Source: Cycas panzhihuaensis | Taxonomy: Eukaryota > Cycadophyta | Length of the DNA stretch: 64,000 bases | Assembly (NCBI GenBank): GCA_023213395.1 | Contig: CM041465.1 | Span: 127,541,741 to 127,605,740 of the forward strand | Direction of reading: 5' to 3' | In this document: positions 32,457 to 44,507 of the stretch, piece after piece | How positions within the stretch are numbered: the first letter of the stretch is position 1 | Layout of the letters: the number at the start of each line of letters is the position of its first letter | Translations under genes and position numbers: made by a program | The notes under the pieces: generated by a model | The model's input: the letters and a program-made list of their open reading frames with translations, nothing else | The model's database searches: none | What the model was told of the DNA's origin: nothing

Positions 32457-34020
32457 TTGATAACGATTTACTTGATATCTTTCTTAGACTATTCATCACC
32501 TTTTTTGCAAACTAAGAGAAGTCAAGTACCATTTGAACTTCTCTAATAGTACTAGTTTTGTGAACATGTTAGCACAATTCTGTTTTGTGTTTACCTTCTC
32601 AAGTGTCACTCCACCCGCTTCCATAACTTGTCTAACAAAACGGTACTTAAAAGTAATATACTTTGTCCTACTATAATAAGTCAGATTCTTTGCTAAGTAA
32701 ATAGCACTTTAACTGTCACAATATATCTTTACCTTTTCATGTTTCCTTCCTAGCTCAACTAATAGACCCTACAACTAGATTGCTTCTTTATAAGCATGTG
32801 TTACGATAATGTATTCTACTTCTATAGTCGATAATATAATTATACTCTATAATTTTGATATCCAATTAACTAGACTATTTGTAAGAGTAAACACGTAACC
32901 CAAAGTAGACCTTCTCTTATCTAAATCTCCTACAAAGCTTAAATCAACATATTAATAAACCTAATTACCTATACCACTAAAGGTAATGTAATAGTCACTT
33001 GTCCCCGTCACTGAAGTATCCATTTCACTACTGCCTAATGTTCCTTTCCTGAATTTGCTATGAACCTGTTAACTACACTAACTGCATGTGAAATGTCAAG
33101 TCTTATACATACTATGGCATACATCAAACTTCCTACTACATTGTCATAAGGTACACAAGATATATAATATTTTTCTTCTTCACTACTAGGACTCATACTC
33201 AAAGAAAGCTTGAAATAGGAAGCCAACATGATACTAAGTAGTTTCAGATTTACCATACCAAATCTGGTTAGTATCTTCTCCATATATTTATGTTGTGATA
33301 ACCATAGCTTACCATGTTTCCTATCTTTATGTACCTTCATGCCTAAAATTTATTTTGTAGCTCTTAGATCCTTCATATTAAAAGTCCTAGCCAATTGAGC
33401 CTTTAACTTGTTAATTTCTACTATACTCTTGCTTGCAACTAGCATGTCATCAATATACAATATCAAGATAATGAATAAGCCATTATCTAAGAATTTAAAG
33501 TAAACACAATGATCATACTTACTTCTTTGGAAAATTTGGCTCTCTATGAAGGCATCAAACTTCCTATACTATTGCTTAGGTGATTGTTTCAGGTCATATA
33601 ATAATTTATTGAGCTTGCAAATAAGTCTTTTCCTACCATCTTATACAAACCCTTCTGGCTAATCCATATAGATCTTCTCATCTAAATCTCCATGCAGAAA
33701 AGCTATTTTTATATCTAATTACTCTAACTCCAAATTAAGAGAAGCTACTAATGATAATAGAACTATAATTGAAATAAGTTTAACAACTGGTGAAAAGATC
33801 TCATAAAAATCAATACTTGCCTTTTGTGTAAAGACTTTAGCTATCGGTCTTGCCCTGTATTTATTAAGTTTTCTATCAACATCTATTTTCTTCTTGAAAA
33901 CCCACTTGCAATCAATAGTCTTATTGCTATGTAGAAGTTTTACCAAGTCCCATGAATTATTTTTCTTTAAAGTATCTATCTCTTCCTACATAGCCCTCTT
34001 CCACTTCTCACTATGGATAT
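32457..34020 (-). pseudogene. CopD reverse transcriptase and RNase H
   Basis: On the minus strand RT begins with CKWVFKKKIDVDRKLNKYRA (about 33910-33850) and FYEIFSPVVKL. The catalytic core ILYIDDML is intact at about 33470-33440. The 33340-33035 frame (SQHKYMEKILTRFGM, VVGSLMYAIVCIRLDISHAV) is the RT C-terminus. RNase H remnants include a TIEVEYI segment near 32830-32805, equivalent to the catalytic Glu region. Many stops separate these pieces. Confidence 0.85.
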
Positions 34021-34339
34021 CATCTTCTACTTCCTGATAACATGTAGGCTCACTATCATTAGGAACCAAAGAAATAGAAATAAAAGGATTATACCTATCA
34101 GGTGGATGACTAACTTATGTAGATCTTCTAATAGTTAGTAGAGGAGTATCCACATACTCCTATAAATATGCTAAAGATTTATATTTAGAAAGCTCTTCCT
34201 ACTTCTCTGTTTCTAAAGATAGCTAGGTCTTAAGCTTGACGTGTTGATGTTCAACTTTCTACACTTATTTCACTTTAACTTCTACATTATCTGATTTTAG
34301 AAAAAGAGATTCATCAAATACAACATCTCTATTAATAGT

Positions 34340-35040
34340 AATTTTGTGGGTAGTAGGATCGCACAACATGTATCCCTTTACACCATCTTTATTACCATAA
34401 ACAACAAAGATACATCTCTTGGATTTCAAGTCTAACTTTGAAGTTTAAATTTTATTAGTCAAGGCACAAGTATATAATAAAAAACTTTTAAATTTGAATA
34501 GTCACATGGATATCCATTCCATACCTCTTCAAGAATCTTGTAGTCTATTACAAGTGATGGTGATCTGTTTACTAAATAACAAGTTGTCTAAATAACTTTA
34601 GCCCATAAGCCCTACTCTACTCCTATATTACTCAACATACTTCTTACTCTTTCTAAGAGTGTCCTGCTCATGTGCTTAACTATGCCATTCTACTATAGAG
34701 TATAACTAGTGGTCTTATGCCTTTTGATCATAACTTCTCTATAATAGTTCTCAAACTCCAAAGAGTTAAACTTACCTCCATTGTCAATTCTTAAATATTT
34801 GATTGATCTGCCAGTGCTCTTCTCAACCAGAGTCTTGAACTACTTAAAGATATTAAAAACTTAGATTTCCTTTCAAAAAATAGACACATACCTTTCTGGA
34901 GTAATTATTTATAAATGTAACAAAGTATAATAGTCCTTTATAAGATATTGTAGGGGTTAGTCTTCATATATCCAAATATACATAATCTAGAACACCTTTA
35001 CTGGTGTGATTCCCTACTTTAAACCTAAGTTGATACTAAT
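34340..35040 (-). pseudogene. CopD integrase core
   Basis: Highly degraded. LDYVYLDI (about 35000-34970) corresponds to the first catalytic Asp region. DNGG-like and GIVERMN-like remnants can be followed at about 34790-34660, but stops occur every few codons. Downstream YMLCDP- and DVVFDE-type segments (about 34380-34310) mark the end of the domain. Confidence 0.65.
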
Positions 35041-35626
35041 TTATAAAAATATAATGTTTACAAAAAGTCAAATATGAAAGTTGTAAGTTAAGAAGTAACT
35101 TATGGTTCATCAACACCTTAAGTCCTCTCTCACTCATGTGTCTAAGTCTTTGATGCCATAACTGAGCTAGATCTTCTATAGTCTTTGATGTTATAGATAC
35201 ATAGTTGATATCTATACTTTCCACCAAAATATAAAGCTTTTCTTTCTTTAAGGCTTTGATAATAACCAAGGTGCCTTTTGATACCTTTAAGACTCCTTCA
35301 AGACCTATGTACTTATAACCACCAGAATATAATTCACCTAAGGAAATCAGATTCTTTTTTAGATTAGGTACATATCTAACTTCAATTAATATTCTCACTA
35401 TACCATTGAAGATTTTAATTTTAATGCTACCAATGCCCGCTATCTTATAGAAAACTTCATTTCCCATAAGTACATCACCACCATCAAGAGGTTGGTATGA
35501 TGAAAACCAACTCTTGTATGGACATATGTGGTGTGAAGCACCCAAATCTAATAACCAATCATGATGATAATGGAAAACATTATAAGCAACTAAGACATCA
35601 TCATCTATACCTTGATTTAACTCCAT
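35036..35626 (-). pseudogene. CopD protease and GAG-pre-integrase
   Basis: A 196-codon frame, the longest in CopD. The protease active site reads WLLDLGASHHICP (about 35545-35507) with DLGA in place of the usual D-S/T-G-A, so the nucleophile neighbourhood is altered. VRYVPNLKKNLISLGEL is the expected C-terminal protease segment, followed by LWHQRLRHMSERGL, the GAG-pre-integrase zinc-binding start. Confidence 0.85.
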
Positions 35627-35639
35627 CTGATTAGCCTCC

Positions 35640-36475
35640 TTAGTAGGATCTTCTTTTTTTTAGAACTTATTTCTTTTCTTGAGGTGATATGTCTTATTGT
35701 AGTGCCAACATTTGAGCTTACTCTTCTTGCCTTTAGACTTTGACCTTGATGTACCCCTAGAGCTTCATCTTCTCTTAGTCGTTCTACCCCTTGCTGTCAT
35801 AGCTTCTAGTGTAGAGGTTTCAATACTAGACTTCCTCCTCATCTCTTCTATAAGCAAATCACTCACAATATAATCATAGTCTAATTTATTTGTAGTGTTA
35901 AAACTAATTGAGGCAATAATATTATCCTAAGATTCTGGTAATGAACATAATAAGATAACCGCCTTATCCTCATTCTTAATATTTATATTGATACTAGCCA
36001 ATTGACAAATAAAAGTATTGAAAATATTTAAATAATTAAGAATTTTTGTACCTTCCTTCATCTATAATAAGTACAACTGCTTCTTCAAGTAGATTTAATT
36101 CATCATTAATTTGGTCATATATAAGCCTTCTAATTGGGTCCATAATCTTGCTGTTATCTTCTCCTTTGTGATGTTAAATAGAAATTCATCCACCAAGCAC
36201 AATCATATTGTGCTAAGAGCCCTTTTGTCTAGATCATCCCATTCATCATCGTTCATCCTTGTAGGTTTATTTGATTTACCTTCTAGAGTTCTGTATAATC
36301 CTTGTTATATTAAAACATCACATGCTTTCAGCTTTCACATCTCAAAGTTATTCTTGCCATTAGATTTCTCTACCTCAAACTTTGCATTCGTTAGTTTTAC
36401 TATTTCGTGCAGAAAAAGTCAATACAAAAACTTTCACAAACTTACTGCAAAAATAAAAGTGGCTCTGATATCACT
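35640..36475 (-). pseudogene. CopD gag with degraded zinc knuckle
   Basis: Near the PBS the minus strand gives NKPTRMNDDEWDDLDKRALS, LCLVDEFLFNITKEK and ARLWTQLEGLYM, the Tork/Tnt1 gag pattern. The zinc knuckle at about 35705-35655 has lost one or more cysteines. Broken by several stops. Confidence 0.8.
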
Positions 36476-37843
36476 TGTTAAGAAAACTAGGTCCTAATAA
36501 TAGAAACCACCACTGAGATCTAAATTATTTTGTAATTAGTTATAGAAATTGAAACTAAAATTTAACATGCAAGTTCTTAAATAAGAGATAATATAATAAA
36601 TAAATTAGAAAACTAAAACATCATATATATACTAGATATAATGTGGTAAAATCCTAACAGTGTGTTAGGGAAACATCCACATGGGAAAGGGATCGATCTT
36701 TATTATCCAAGAATGGAGAAGTGTATATAATCTACAATAGAATGCTCACAACAATAACAACTAGCTGTGCCTATTTAATATAGTATATGCAATACATTAA
36801 ATACTATTAACATAATGGAAAAACACCCTAAATCATGCTATATAAGAGAGTCATATAAGGCACAAATCTTGACTATCAAATTTAGGATATTTTAAATGAA
36901 CGACCTCAATTCTTATTTTATAGTGCTAGGTTTTTTAGTCAGGGGTTACCGCCCCTAAACCCCTATTTACTAGGGGGTGCTGGCACCCCCCGCACCCCTT
37001 ATCTTTTCCTTTATGATGTTAAATAGAACTTCATCCACTAAGCATAATTATATTATGCTAAGAACCCTTTTATCTAGATCATCCCATTCGTCATCATCCA
37101 TCCTTATAGGTTTCTTTGATTTTCCTTCCAAAGTTTTATACAATCTTTATTATACCAGAGCATCATATGCTTTTAGCTTCCATAACTCGAAGTTGTTCTT
37201 ACTATTGAATTTCTCCACCTTAAACTTTACATTTATTAGTTTCGCCATTTGGTGTAGAAAAATTCGATACCAAAACCTTCACAAACTTATTGCAAAAATA
37301 AAAGTGGCTTTGATACCGCTTGTTGAGAAAACTAGGTCCTAATAATTAGAAATTGCCACTAAGATCTAAACTATTTTGTAACTAGTTATAGGAATTGAAA
37401 CTAAAATTTAATATGCAAGTTCTTAAACCAAAGATAATATAATAAATAAATTAGAAAGCTAAACCATCATATATATACTAGATATAATGTGGTAAAACCT
37501 TAATAGTGTGTTAGGAAAATATCTACACATGAAAGGTATCGATCTTTATTATCCAAGAATGGAGAAATATATATAATCTGTAGCAGAATGCTAACATGAT
37601 ATAGTACATCTAATACATTAAATACTATTAACATAATGAAAAAACACCCTAAATCAAACTATATGAGAGAGTTATATAAGACACAAATCTTGACTATCAA
37701 ATTTGGAGTATCTTGAATAAACGATCTTAATTCTTATTTTACAGTGTCACTTTTTGAGTCAGGGGCTACCGCCCTTGAACCCCTATTTATGGGAAGGGGG
37801 GTGTCGGCACCCTTTACCCCCTTTTGATCCCCCTGCAAAAGTT
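36154..37843 (-). repeat. 845-bp tandem duplication (gag start, PBS, LTR)
   Basis: Unit 1 is 36154-36998 and unit 2 is 36999-37843. TTATCTT at 36154 recurs at 36999, and the LTR start at 36476 recurs at 37321, both 845 apart. The PBS in the two units reads GGCTCTGATATCAC and GGCTTTGATACCGC on the plus strand. The units have diverged, so the duplication is not recent. Confidence 0.88.
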
Positions 37844-39277
37844 TAGAGGGGAAACCGCACTACCAACTTATCAAAAATTTTGCCTTTAAAATATTGTTGT
37901 CACATTATCTAACATGAGGGAGAAAAGAATAATTAAGCAGATTTTAGGGGGCTTAATACTCTCTATTTAAAGAAAGGCACATGGAATAGAGTTCTTACAC
38001 CTTCACCAAAATTTGCTACAAAAATAACATAAGGGTTAAGGACTGCCTTGAATTTGTTTAGTTATTATCCATTTAGTACTCAACATATATGGGCCTTTTT
38101 AGCTTAGAAAAAGGCATTTCTAGTGGAGTTCATTTAGAGAGTATTGAGACAGGGTTGAGTTGGGTCCCTTGTATTCTAAATAGTATTGTTGTATAGAGCT
38201 TGGTTAAGATGGAATTAAGTTGAGTCTCCTATGCTTAAATTATTCACAGACTCAATACTTAAAGGAGGACTCTTAGTGAGTGAGTCCTCATTCCTATAAG
38301 AATTAAGTGAATTCCCTTTATATCATTCTTAATGAATACTACTAAAAACTTAGTTGGTTAGTGGTATATACATGTGTTTTTGCCCTACTATCTTAATCTC
38401 CTTGGACTACTTTATGGGTATTGAATTTATAGTTTGAGATAGGGCTAAGTTGAGTCCTCAATGTTGTAGATATTGTTTATTATACAATTTTAGGTTTTAG
38501 TTTAGATAGGTTTGAGTTGAGTCCTATTTGTTCTACTTATATTTGTGTATGGGGGTATAATTGAGTCCTCTATGCACTAGTTATGATTATGCATGAGGGT
38601 TGAGTAGAGTCCCCTCTTATTTATGATTGGTGGCATGGTATGAGACACATTGATTACATAGTAAGGTAGTTCATTAAGATTGCTTTACTAGTATGCCACA
38701 TGTGGTGTGGTATTTTTTGATTTGTGTTTAAAGGAAGAGAATAACATAAAAATTATAAGAAATTATACTAGGGATTATAAAGTTTATAGTAATAGATAAC
38801 TAAAGAACTACAACCTAAGGAAGACTTCTTTAAAGGGCTAGTTAGGGTTTAAGTGAAGAGTGAATTGCTAGTACTCCAACCTTCATATAAGGTGTTTTAG
38901 TTCAAGGGTACTTTCCCTCTTCAAGATTGTGATTGGTTAGGTAACAAATCTTTCTATAATAATCTAATTAGTTCTTCTCCTTTATATATATCTTTTAAAT
39001 TATCTTATTTAAGGAATGCAAACCTATGTTCTCTTGTATTTTATTGGTTGTACTATAATAGATAAATAAACTATATTATAAATGCATGAGTGCCCATGTT
39101 CACTTGAGTTCGTCATATCTACTAAGCATATGTTTCTATTATAATTGTAACATTTGACCTAAGCTTTCATAAATTCAAGTTTTTGGATGACGTGGTAGTT
39201 ATATTATTGAGTAAATGAGTTAGGTTACTAATGGGATATTTGTTATAAGTATTGTGTGCTTAGAAGGGTTGTGGAAA

Positions 39278-40340
39278 TTATGGTATTAAAGCCTAGGTTT
39301 GAAGGCTTATAAAAAGTAAAAAATTTATTAGAGTAATCATATTTAAAGTCTTTATATCAGCAAAGGAATTATTAAGAGTTTTTAAATTTACAAGTTCAAG
39401 GACTTATTAAAGTCTAATATGAAACTTTATTCAAAGCTTACAAACTTATGGCTTATATAACTAGCAAAAGTTTATTAGATTTTCTAGCATTAAGGCCATA
39501 AACTAATTGAAATTTTTAATAAAAAATTTGAGATTGAAGCTAGATAGGTTGTTGTTAAGAGCTCTATAGGTTACAACATTGATAAACTACTATTAGCATT
39601 CTAAAAACCATAATGTTGGCAGATTACAATTAAATTTTCATGAGTTACATTAGTGAGGAATTGTTACCTAGATTTTAAAAATTAAAACATTAATAGGTTA
39701 CTACCTAGATTTTAGAGATTACAATGTTGACAAGTTACTACTAGGGTTATATGAGTTGCAACAATAACAAAGTATTATTAGGGTTATATAAATTGAAATA
39801 TTGAAGGATTATCATTAGGGCTTCATAATTAGTAGTTGATAGGATGTAAAGTTAAAGTGTAAGCATAAGAAAAATAGACTATTCAATTTAAATAGAGGAT
39901 GAAGAGAGTGCATGATGATACGTAAATAACCCAACATGGCCAAGAAGATGTTAATGTTGAAGAAATAGAAATAGAAGAATTTTTAACACATAGAGGAAAT
40001 TTGAATAATAATACATCAACAACATTGGAAAAGACATTTTGTAGCTTGCAAGAATAACTAAAATATTATTAAAAAAATAATGAGTGAATTCTAAGAAGTA
40101 TTGAGATATTGTTCCACGATATTCAAAGGACCATTGAGCAAGAAACGATAAAGAAACAAAGCATGAGAATTATCAACTTGTGAGCACTTAGGTAGAAGAG
40201 CTAGATGAAAGGCTCAAAGTCATAGTAAGGAATGCTATTTTATAAGCATAACATCCTTTAGCAAAACTTTAAGACTAAGATGAAGAAAGTGAGAAGGTAG
40301 AAGGAATACCTTACAATTTCAAATGAGAAAAGTAAAATTG
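39278..40340 (+). other. Gy2 PBS and leader
   Basis: TGGTATTAAAGCCTAGG at 39281-39297 is the gypsy tRNA-Met PBS with mutations. The rest is AT-rich leader with short repeats such as 'gattacaatgttga', with no coding potential. Confidence 0.75.
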
Positions 40341-40990
40341 GCTGCTTTCAATAAAGAGGTCAAGAATGAAGTAGAAGTAGAAGCATGGCTTCTTAATATT
40401 GAAAAATGATCAAGCATAAATGACTTTAGTTCTAATAAGAAAGTAAGAGTGACTCTATATAATTTGATAGGAAAGACATCCTTATGGTGGGAGCACCATA
40501 AGAAGATAAAAGGTTTTTAGGAAAGAGACCTAAGATGGAGTAAATTTATAAAGTATTTTAAACATAGATACCTCCTTGAATAATAACACAATAAGAAAAT
40601 AGAGACTTTATAAAAATTGAAGCAAGGAAGGAGGTTAGTTGATGAATATGAGAGGGGGATAATGGAATTGCTCTAGTTTGTACCTTATATTTGAGAAGAG
40701 AAAGTAAAAACTCATAGGTTTATCTATGGTTTGAACAAAAGCATCCAAAATAAGATTAAGATACTTAAACCTAAAATCATAAAGGAGGTAATCCATAAAG
40801 TTAGGTATTGTAAATAGTAATGGTCAAGATTGTAGGATAGGTCTTTTAGTTAGAAGAGGAAGAAACAACCAAAACCAAGGCCATCAAAGAGGAATTTTAG
40901 ACCTCTAAAATTTAGCTAAGGAGAGAGGACTTATAATCATTCTTAGGCAACCCAAAGCCTAATTTCCTATAGGGTAATATCCTAAGAAAC
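40341..40990 (+). pseudogene. Gy2 gag
   Basis: One plus-strand frame with many stops retains the gypsy gag signature: VEAWLLNIEK, KKVRVTLYNLIGKTSLWWEH, FIKYFKHRYLLE, LKQGRRLVDEYERGIMELL, THRFIYGLNKSIQNKIKI. The next segment (40850-40990) is basic, as before a zinc knuckle. Interrupted near 41020 by the CobW-bearing unit. Confidence 0.75.
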
Positions 40991-41021
40991 TTGGGAGAAA
41001 TTAGATGCCGTAAGAATAATG

Positions 41022-41215
41022 TATTAGAATAATGTTTAATGTAGTATATTGAGTAATGTGAGAAGATCCCCTTCACTCACTTATCTAATCTTAAATTAGT
41101 GTCATTAAGGTGTCTGTATATACACACTTGTCTGTGTGGTAGTCATAACAATTCTCATGTATGGTTAAACAATTATGAGGTGGTTATAAGTATGTATTTG
41201 TACCATTATGAGGTT
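41022..41215 (+). repeat. Left terminal repeat of the CobW-bearing unit
   Basis: About 80% identical by eye to 42967-43160. Confidence 0.75.
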
Positions 41216-41282
41216 GGTGTAATTGCAATCATTAGTAAGAATTCTAAATGTAGGGTCCTCATGAGTGACATTCCTTGCCTAG

Positions 41283-42390
41283 AAATTGAAGAGTATACAA
41301 GGCATCCACTATGCTAGGAGATCTTTTCAATGGAATAATAAGAACAACATATGGAAATGTAGGGCAAGATGTATGGTGACTACATCAACTACAACATTAG
41401 AACATGTAGAAGTTGTTATGCTAGCCCATGGTCTAGACCCTCATTTTCCCACCATAGTCATCACCAACTTCCTTGATGCCAACAAGACAACTCTTCTCAA
41501 CTACATTTTAATATCTCAACATAGAAAGTGAATTGTTTTTATAGAGAATGAGTATGGTGAAGTAGACATAGATGGAACATTAATAACTACTCAAGTGACA
41601 AGAGTTGAGGATATTATTATACGTAATAATAGATGCCTATGTTGTCCAGTAAGAGGTGATTTCGTATGAATGCTTTTAGAACTAGTGAGAACTAAGAGAG
41701 ACAAGTTGGATCACATAGTCATTGAAACAACGAGTCTTGTAAATCCAACACCTATAATACAAACATTCTATGTGGATTGTAAGGTTACACATCATGTGAA
41801 GCTTAATGGAGTGGTTACTTTAGTGGATTCAAAGTATGCCATGCAACATTTAGATGAGGTTAATATTGAAGGGTTAGTCAATAAGATAGTTGACAAAATT
41901 GCTTATGTCAATCACCTTATAGTAAATAAGATTGATTTGGTTAGGGAAGCTAAAGTAGAAGCCTTAACATAGAAGATCAAGTAGATCAATGGGATGGCTC
42001 ATATCAAGTAAGCAACATATGGTGTAATTAATATTTAGTATGTCCTTGGTATTGGAGGCTTTGATTTAGACATGGTTGAGACTAAAGTTTAGGCAAAATA
42101 TGTATATAAAGCTCATGACCACCAACATCATGCTGAACATGATCATCATAACCATAAGCACAATGGTCAGAACCATGATCGAGAACATTCTCATTTATGT
42201 GATACTGGTGTTTTTATTATTAACATTATTTGTGATGGAATATTAGATCTTAATAAGATCAATGATTAGATGGGACAATTAATATAAGAATGCAATGATT
42301 GTATCTATCAAATAAAAGGTGTGTTGTCTGTTGATGGATTCTATGATGTTATATTTTATAGGGTCAAGTGGTAATGGGGTTTCAATTACT
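41283..42390 (+). pseudogene. CobW/COG0523-family GTPase (metal chaperone-like), intronless pseudogene
   Basis: A single plus-strand frame stays in register for over 1 kb, broken only by stop codons. Family landmarks in order are a Walker A/P-loop remnant NFLDANKTTLLN (41466-41501; family pattern GxxxxGKT/S, glycines lost), VFIENEYGEVDIDG, the metal-site region RCLCC (41631-41645; family GCxCC, Gly to Arg), and DHIVIETTSLVNPTPIIQTF. VTLVDSKYAMQHLDEV, the guanine-binding VNKIDLV (41922-41942), INGMAHIK, YVLGIGGFDLD and a His-rich loop (about 42109-42203) follow, then a C-terminal-domain start (IKGVLSVDGF). The family comprises GTPases that deliver metals such as zinc. Stops at 41529 and 41667 fit CGA to TGA. 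No introns or frameshifts are seen. Confidence 0.88.
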
Positions 42391-42966
42391 ACTCATTTAT
42401 TTGGTAGTAATTACATTTATAATAGTTAGTGGAAAGGGAGAGGATACCAATAGAGTGTTTGAGCTATACATAGATACAATGGTGTAGAGGTTATATGGTT
42501 TTACAATTTGATTTGCATTTACCTCAAATGACTCATTCTTTGTAAATAATACATAATATTTACCTTGTGATAAGCAATTGTCCCTTACCACCAATAATTC
42601 TAAATTGGTGGTATTTAGACCCAAGGTTGATGAGCTCTCTCTACTAACAATTAATACCAATATAACTTTCTCCCTAAAAAAAATGGAGACTACATGTATC
42701 TGAAGCAATTTCATATAGAAGTAGTAGATGCAGTGGTTGGCTACCCATGCAATCTAATAGATGGTATTTGTTTTGTACGAATGTTAATAAGAATTGATTA
42801 GTACAACTTTTAGATATAACTTATACAAGGTAGAATTTCTAGCGAGTTAGAGAAGGTGTATGGTGTTTGTCTTATTTGAAAAAGATAGACGGTTTCTACC
42901 TTGGTGAAAGGGTGTTATCTCTAATATGTGTTGATGTGACACTAGTAATTAAATATTATGGGTGGG
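42391..42966. other. Unidentified interval downstream of the CobW pseudogene
   Basis: Contains a 105-codon minus-strand frame (42714-42397) with no family I recognise. It could be more captured sequence or the 3'UTR of the captured transcript. A purine tract lies at its right end. Confidence 0.4.
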
Positions 42967-43160
42967 TGTTATAATAATGTTTAATGTGGCATGTTAAGTA
43001 ATATTATGAGACCTCCTTAACACACTTATCTAATCTTAAATTAGTATCATAAGGTGTGTGCATATACACACTTATCCATGTGGTAGTTATAATGATTCTC
43101 ATAGATGGTTAAATAGTCATGAGATGACTATAAGTATGTATTTATACCATTACAATAATT
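42967..43160 (+). repeat. Right terminal repeat of the CobW-bearing unit
   Basis: TGTTATAATAATG start, preceded by ATTATGGGTGGG. Aligns to the left repeat to about TATACCATTA. Confidence 0.75.
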
Positions 43161-43279
43161 AGAGATGATCATTTCCCAGAAGCTTTACTATCTTTATATG
43201 TTTATACGTAATGCATTCATTCATTCATTTATTGATTACATCTTTTATCACCTCATGCATTTATGCCTTTTAATATAAT

Positions 43280-44507
43280 AAGTAAGAGCATTAGCTACGA
43301 ACTACCCATAGAAGATAGAAATAGGAGGAATAGCCTATAATATAGAGTTACAATCAATAATAGCTAATGAAGCCCAAGAAGAAGGGCGCATGTATATTCA
43401 TGTAACTATTGAAGGGAGGTAGGCAGAATAATAATTTGTAATGGTTCAGGTAACTAGTAAGATACATGGATATGATCTTACCATATTAATCAATTTAAGA
43501 ATTCATAAATATTTGCACCTCAGGATTGTGGATGAATGTAAACTTAAGATATAGTCCCATAAGATCAAATGGACCATGCACATGTTAAATGACAGTAAAA
43601 GAAAGGTAATATAATTCATACCTTTCTGTCCTTTAGATTGGAGTACATGGTCTACAAGAGCCACTTTTCAAATTTTATCATTAGGTGATTATGACACTCT
43701 TATTAGCTTAGAATAGTTAGAGGACCATTGTGCCAACATAAATTATTATGAAAAGTTAGTTGAATGCCTAAATGATAGGGGCAAACTTGTCCTTATTCAA
43801 GGGAAGAAGATTCTGATAATTATATAGTAGATTTCTACTATACAAGTCAAGAAGTATCTAAGGAAGGGCTATCGAGCTTATGTAGTCTACATCAAGGAGA
43901 GAATACAAAATGGACCTAGACTTGAACACCTTCTAATTATATGAGAATTTAAAGATGTTCTCATACGAATTGCCATGTTTATCTCTTAAGTGAGACATGG
44001 ATTACACCATCAAACTTATACTAAGGGTAGAGCTAGTCTCTAAGATGCCTTATTACTTAGCCATGCTAGAGCCAACAAAGCTAAAGATGAAGTTTTAAGA
44101 CCTACTAAACAAAGGCTTTATTAGGCCGAGTGTCTCACCTTAGAGAGCCCCAATTTTATTCATTAAGAATAAGGATAAAACTTTAAGGTTATGTATCAAT
44201 ACCCCCTAACTAGAATTGAGGATTTATTTGATTAGATGAAAGGTGCTAAACTATTTACCAAAATTTATCTAAGGTTAGGTTATTATCAAATCAAAATAAA
44301 AGAAGATGACATCTTCAAGGCAACTTTTAGAACAAGATATAAATATTATTAATTCCTAGTAATACCATTTGGTTTGATAAATTTACTAATGATATTTATG
44401 TATTTGATGAATGATGTATTAAGAGAATATTTGGATGCATTCATTATTGTATTCATTGAAGACATTCTAATTTTTTTAAAGAGTAAAGCAAAGTAAGAGG
44501 AACATTT
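43280..44507 (+). pseudogene. Gy2 protease and reverse transcriptase, first part
   Basis: The protease C-terminal segment LGDYDTLISLE (about 43682-43715) and the following YYEKLVECLNDRGKLVLIQG fit Tekay-type elements. RT begins with the IKLILRVELV-type entry, then KLFTKIYLRLGYYQIKIKEDD (about 44250-44315), ATFRTRYKYY, IPFGLINLLMIFMYLMNDV and IVFIEDILIF. The catalytic motif at 44452-44463 is FIED, with one catalytic Asp changed. The frame is cut at 44507 by Gy3. Confidence 0.8.

Larger units (their letters stand above)
31837..37914 (-). mobile_element. CopD: Tork/Tnt1-like copia, minus strand, with a tandem duplication
   Basis: Flanked by TGAGG (31832-31836 and 37915-37919). From right to left: a full LTR (37321-37914), PBS, gag fragment, partial LTR (36476-36998), PBS, gag, protease, integrase, RT, RNase H, PPT and 3' LTR (31837-32447). 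It therefore has three LTR copies, two of them within an exact 845-bp tandem duplication. All frames are broken. Confidence 0.92.
30434..39277 (+). repeat. Gy2 5' LTR, split by CopD
   Basis: Pieces 30434-31836 and 37915-39277 align with the 3' LTR (53595-54672 and 62207-63347), for example AACTAGATTATTTA, GAGTTGGGTCCC and CCTTGGACTACTTTATGGG. About 390 bp next to CopD (31445-31836) have no match in the 3' LTR and may be lost there. The right end is placed just before the PBS. Confidence 0.85.
41020..43165 (+). mobile_element. TRIM-like unit: about 190-bp direct repeats flanking a CobW pseudogene
   Basis: Copies at about 41022-41215 and 42967-43160 run in the same direction and share AATAATGTTTAATGT, CACTTATCTAATCTTAAATT and TATAAGTATGTATTT. 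The right copy starts TGTTATAATAATG and is preceded by a purine-rich tract (TTATGGGTGGG), as expected for a 3' LTR with a PPT. The left copy starts TGTATTAGAATAATG. No clear PBS or clean TSD was found. The unit has no retroelement genes; inside is an intronless CobW-like sequence. It sits between Gy2 gag and protease. Confidence 0.6.

Noticed and set aside
41020-41024. Clean target duplication for the CobW-bearing unit
   Set aside because: Candidate five-mers at the two ends (TAATG/AATAA on the left, ATAAT on the right) do not match convincingly, so no TSD is claimed.
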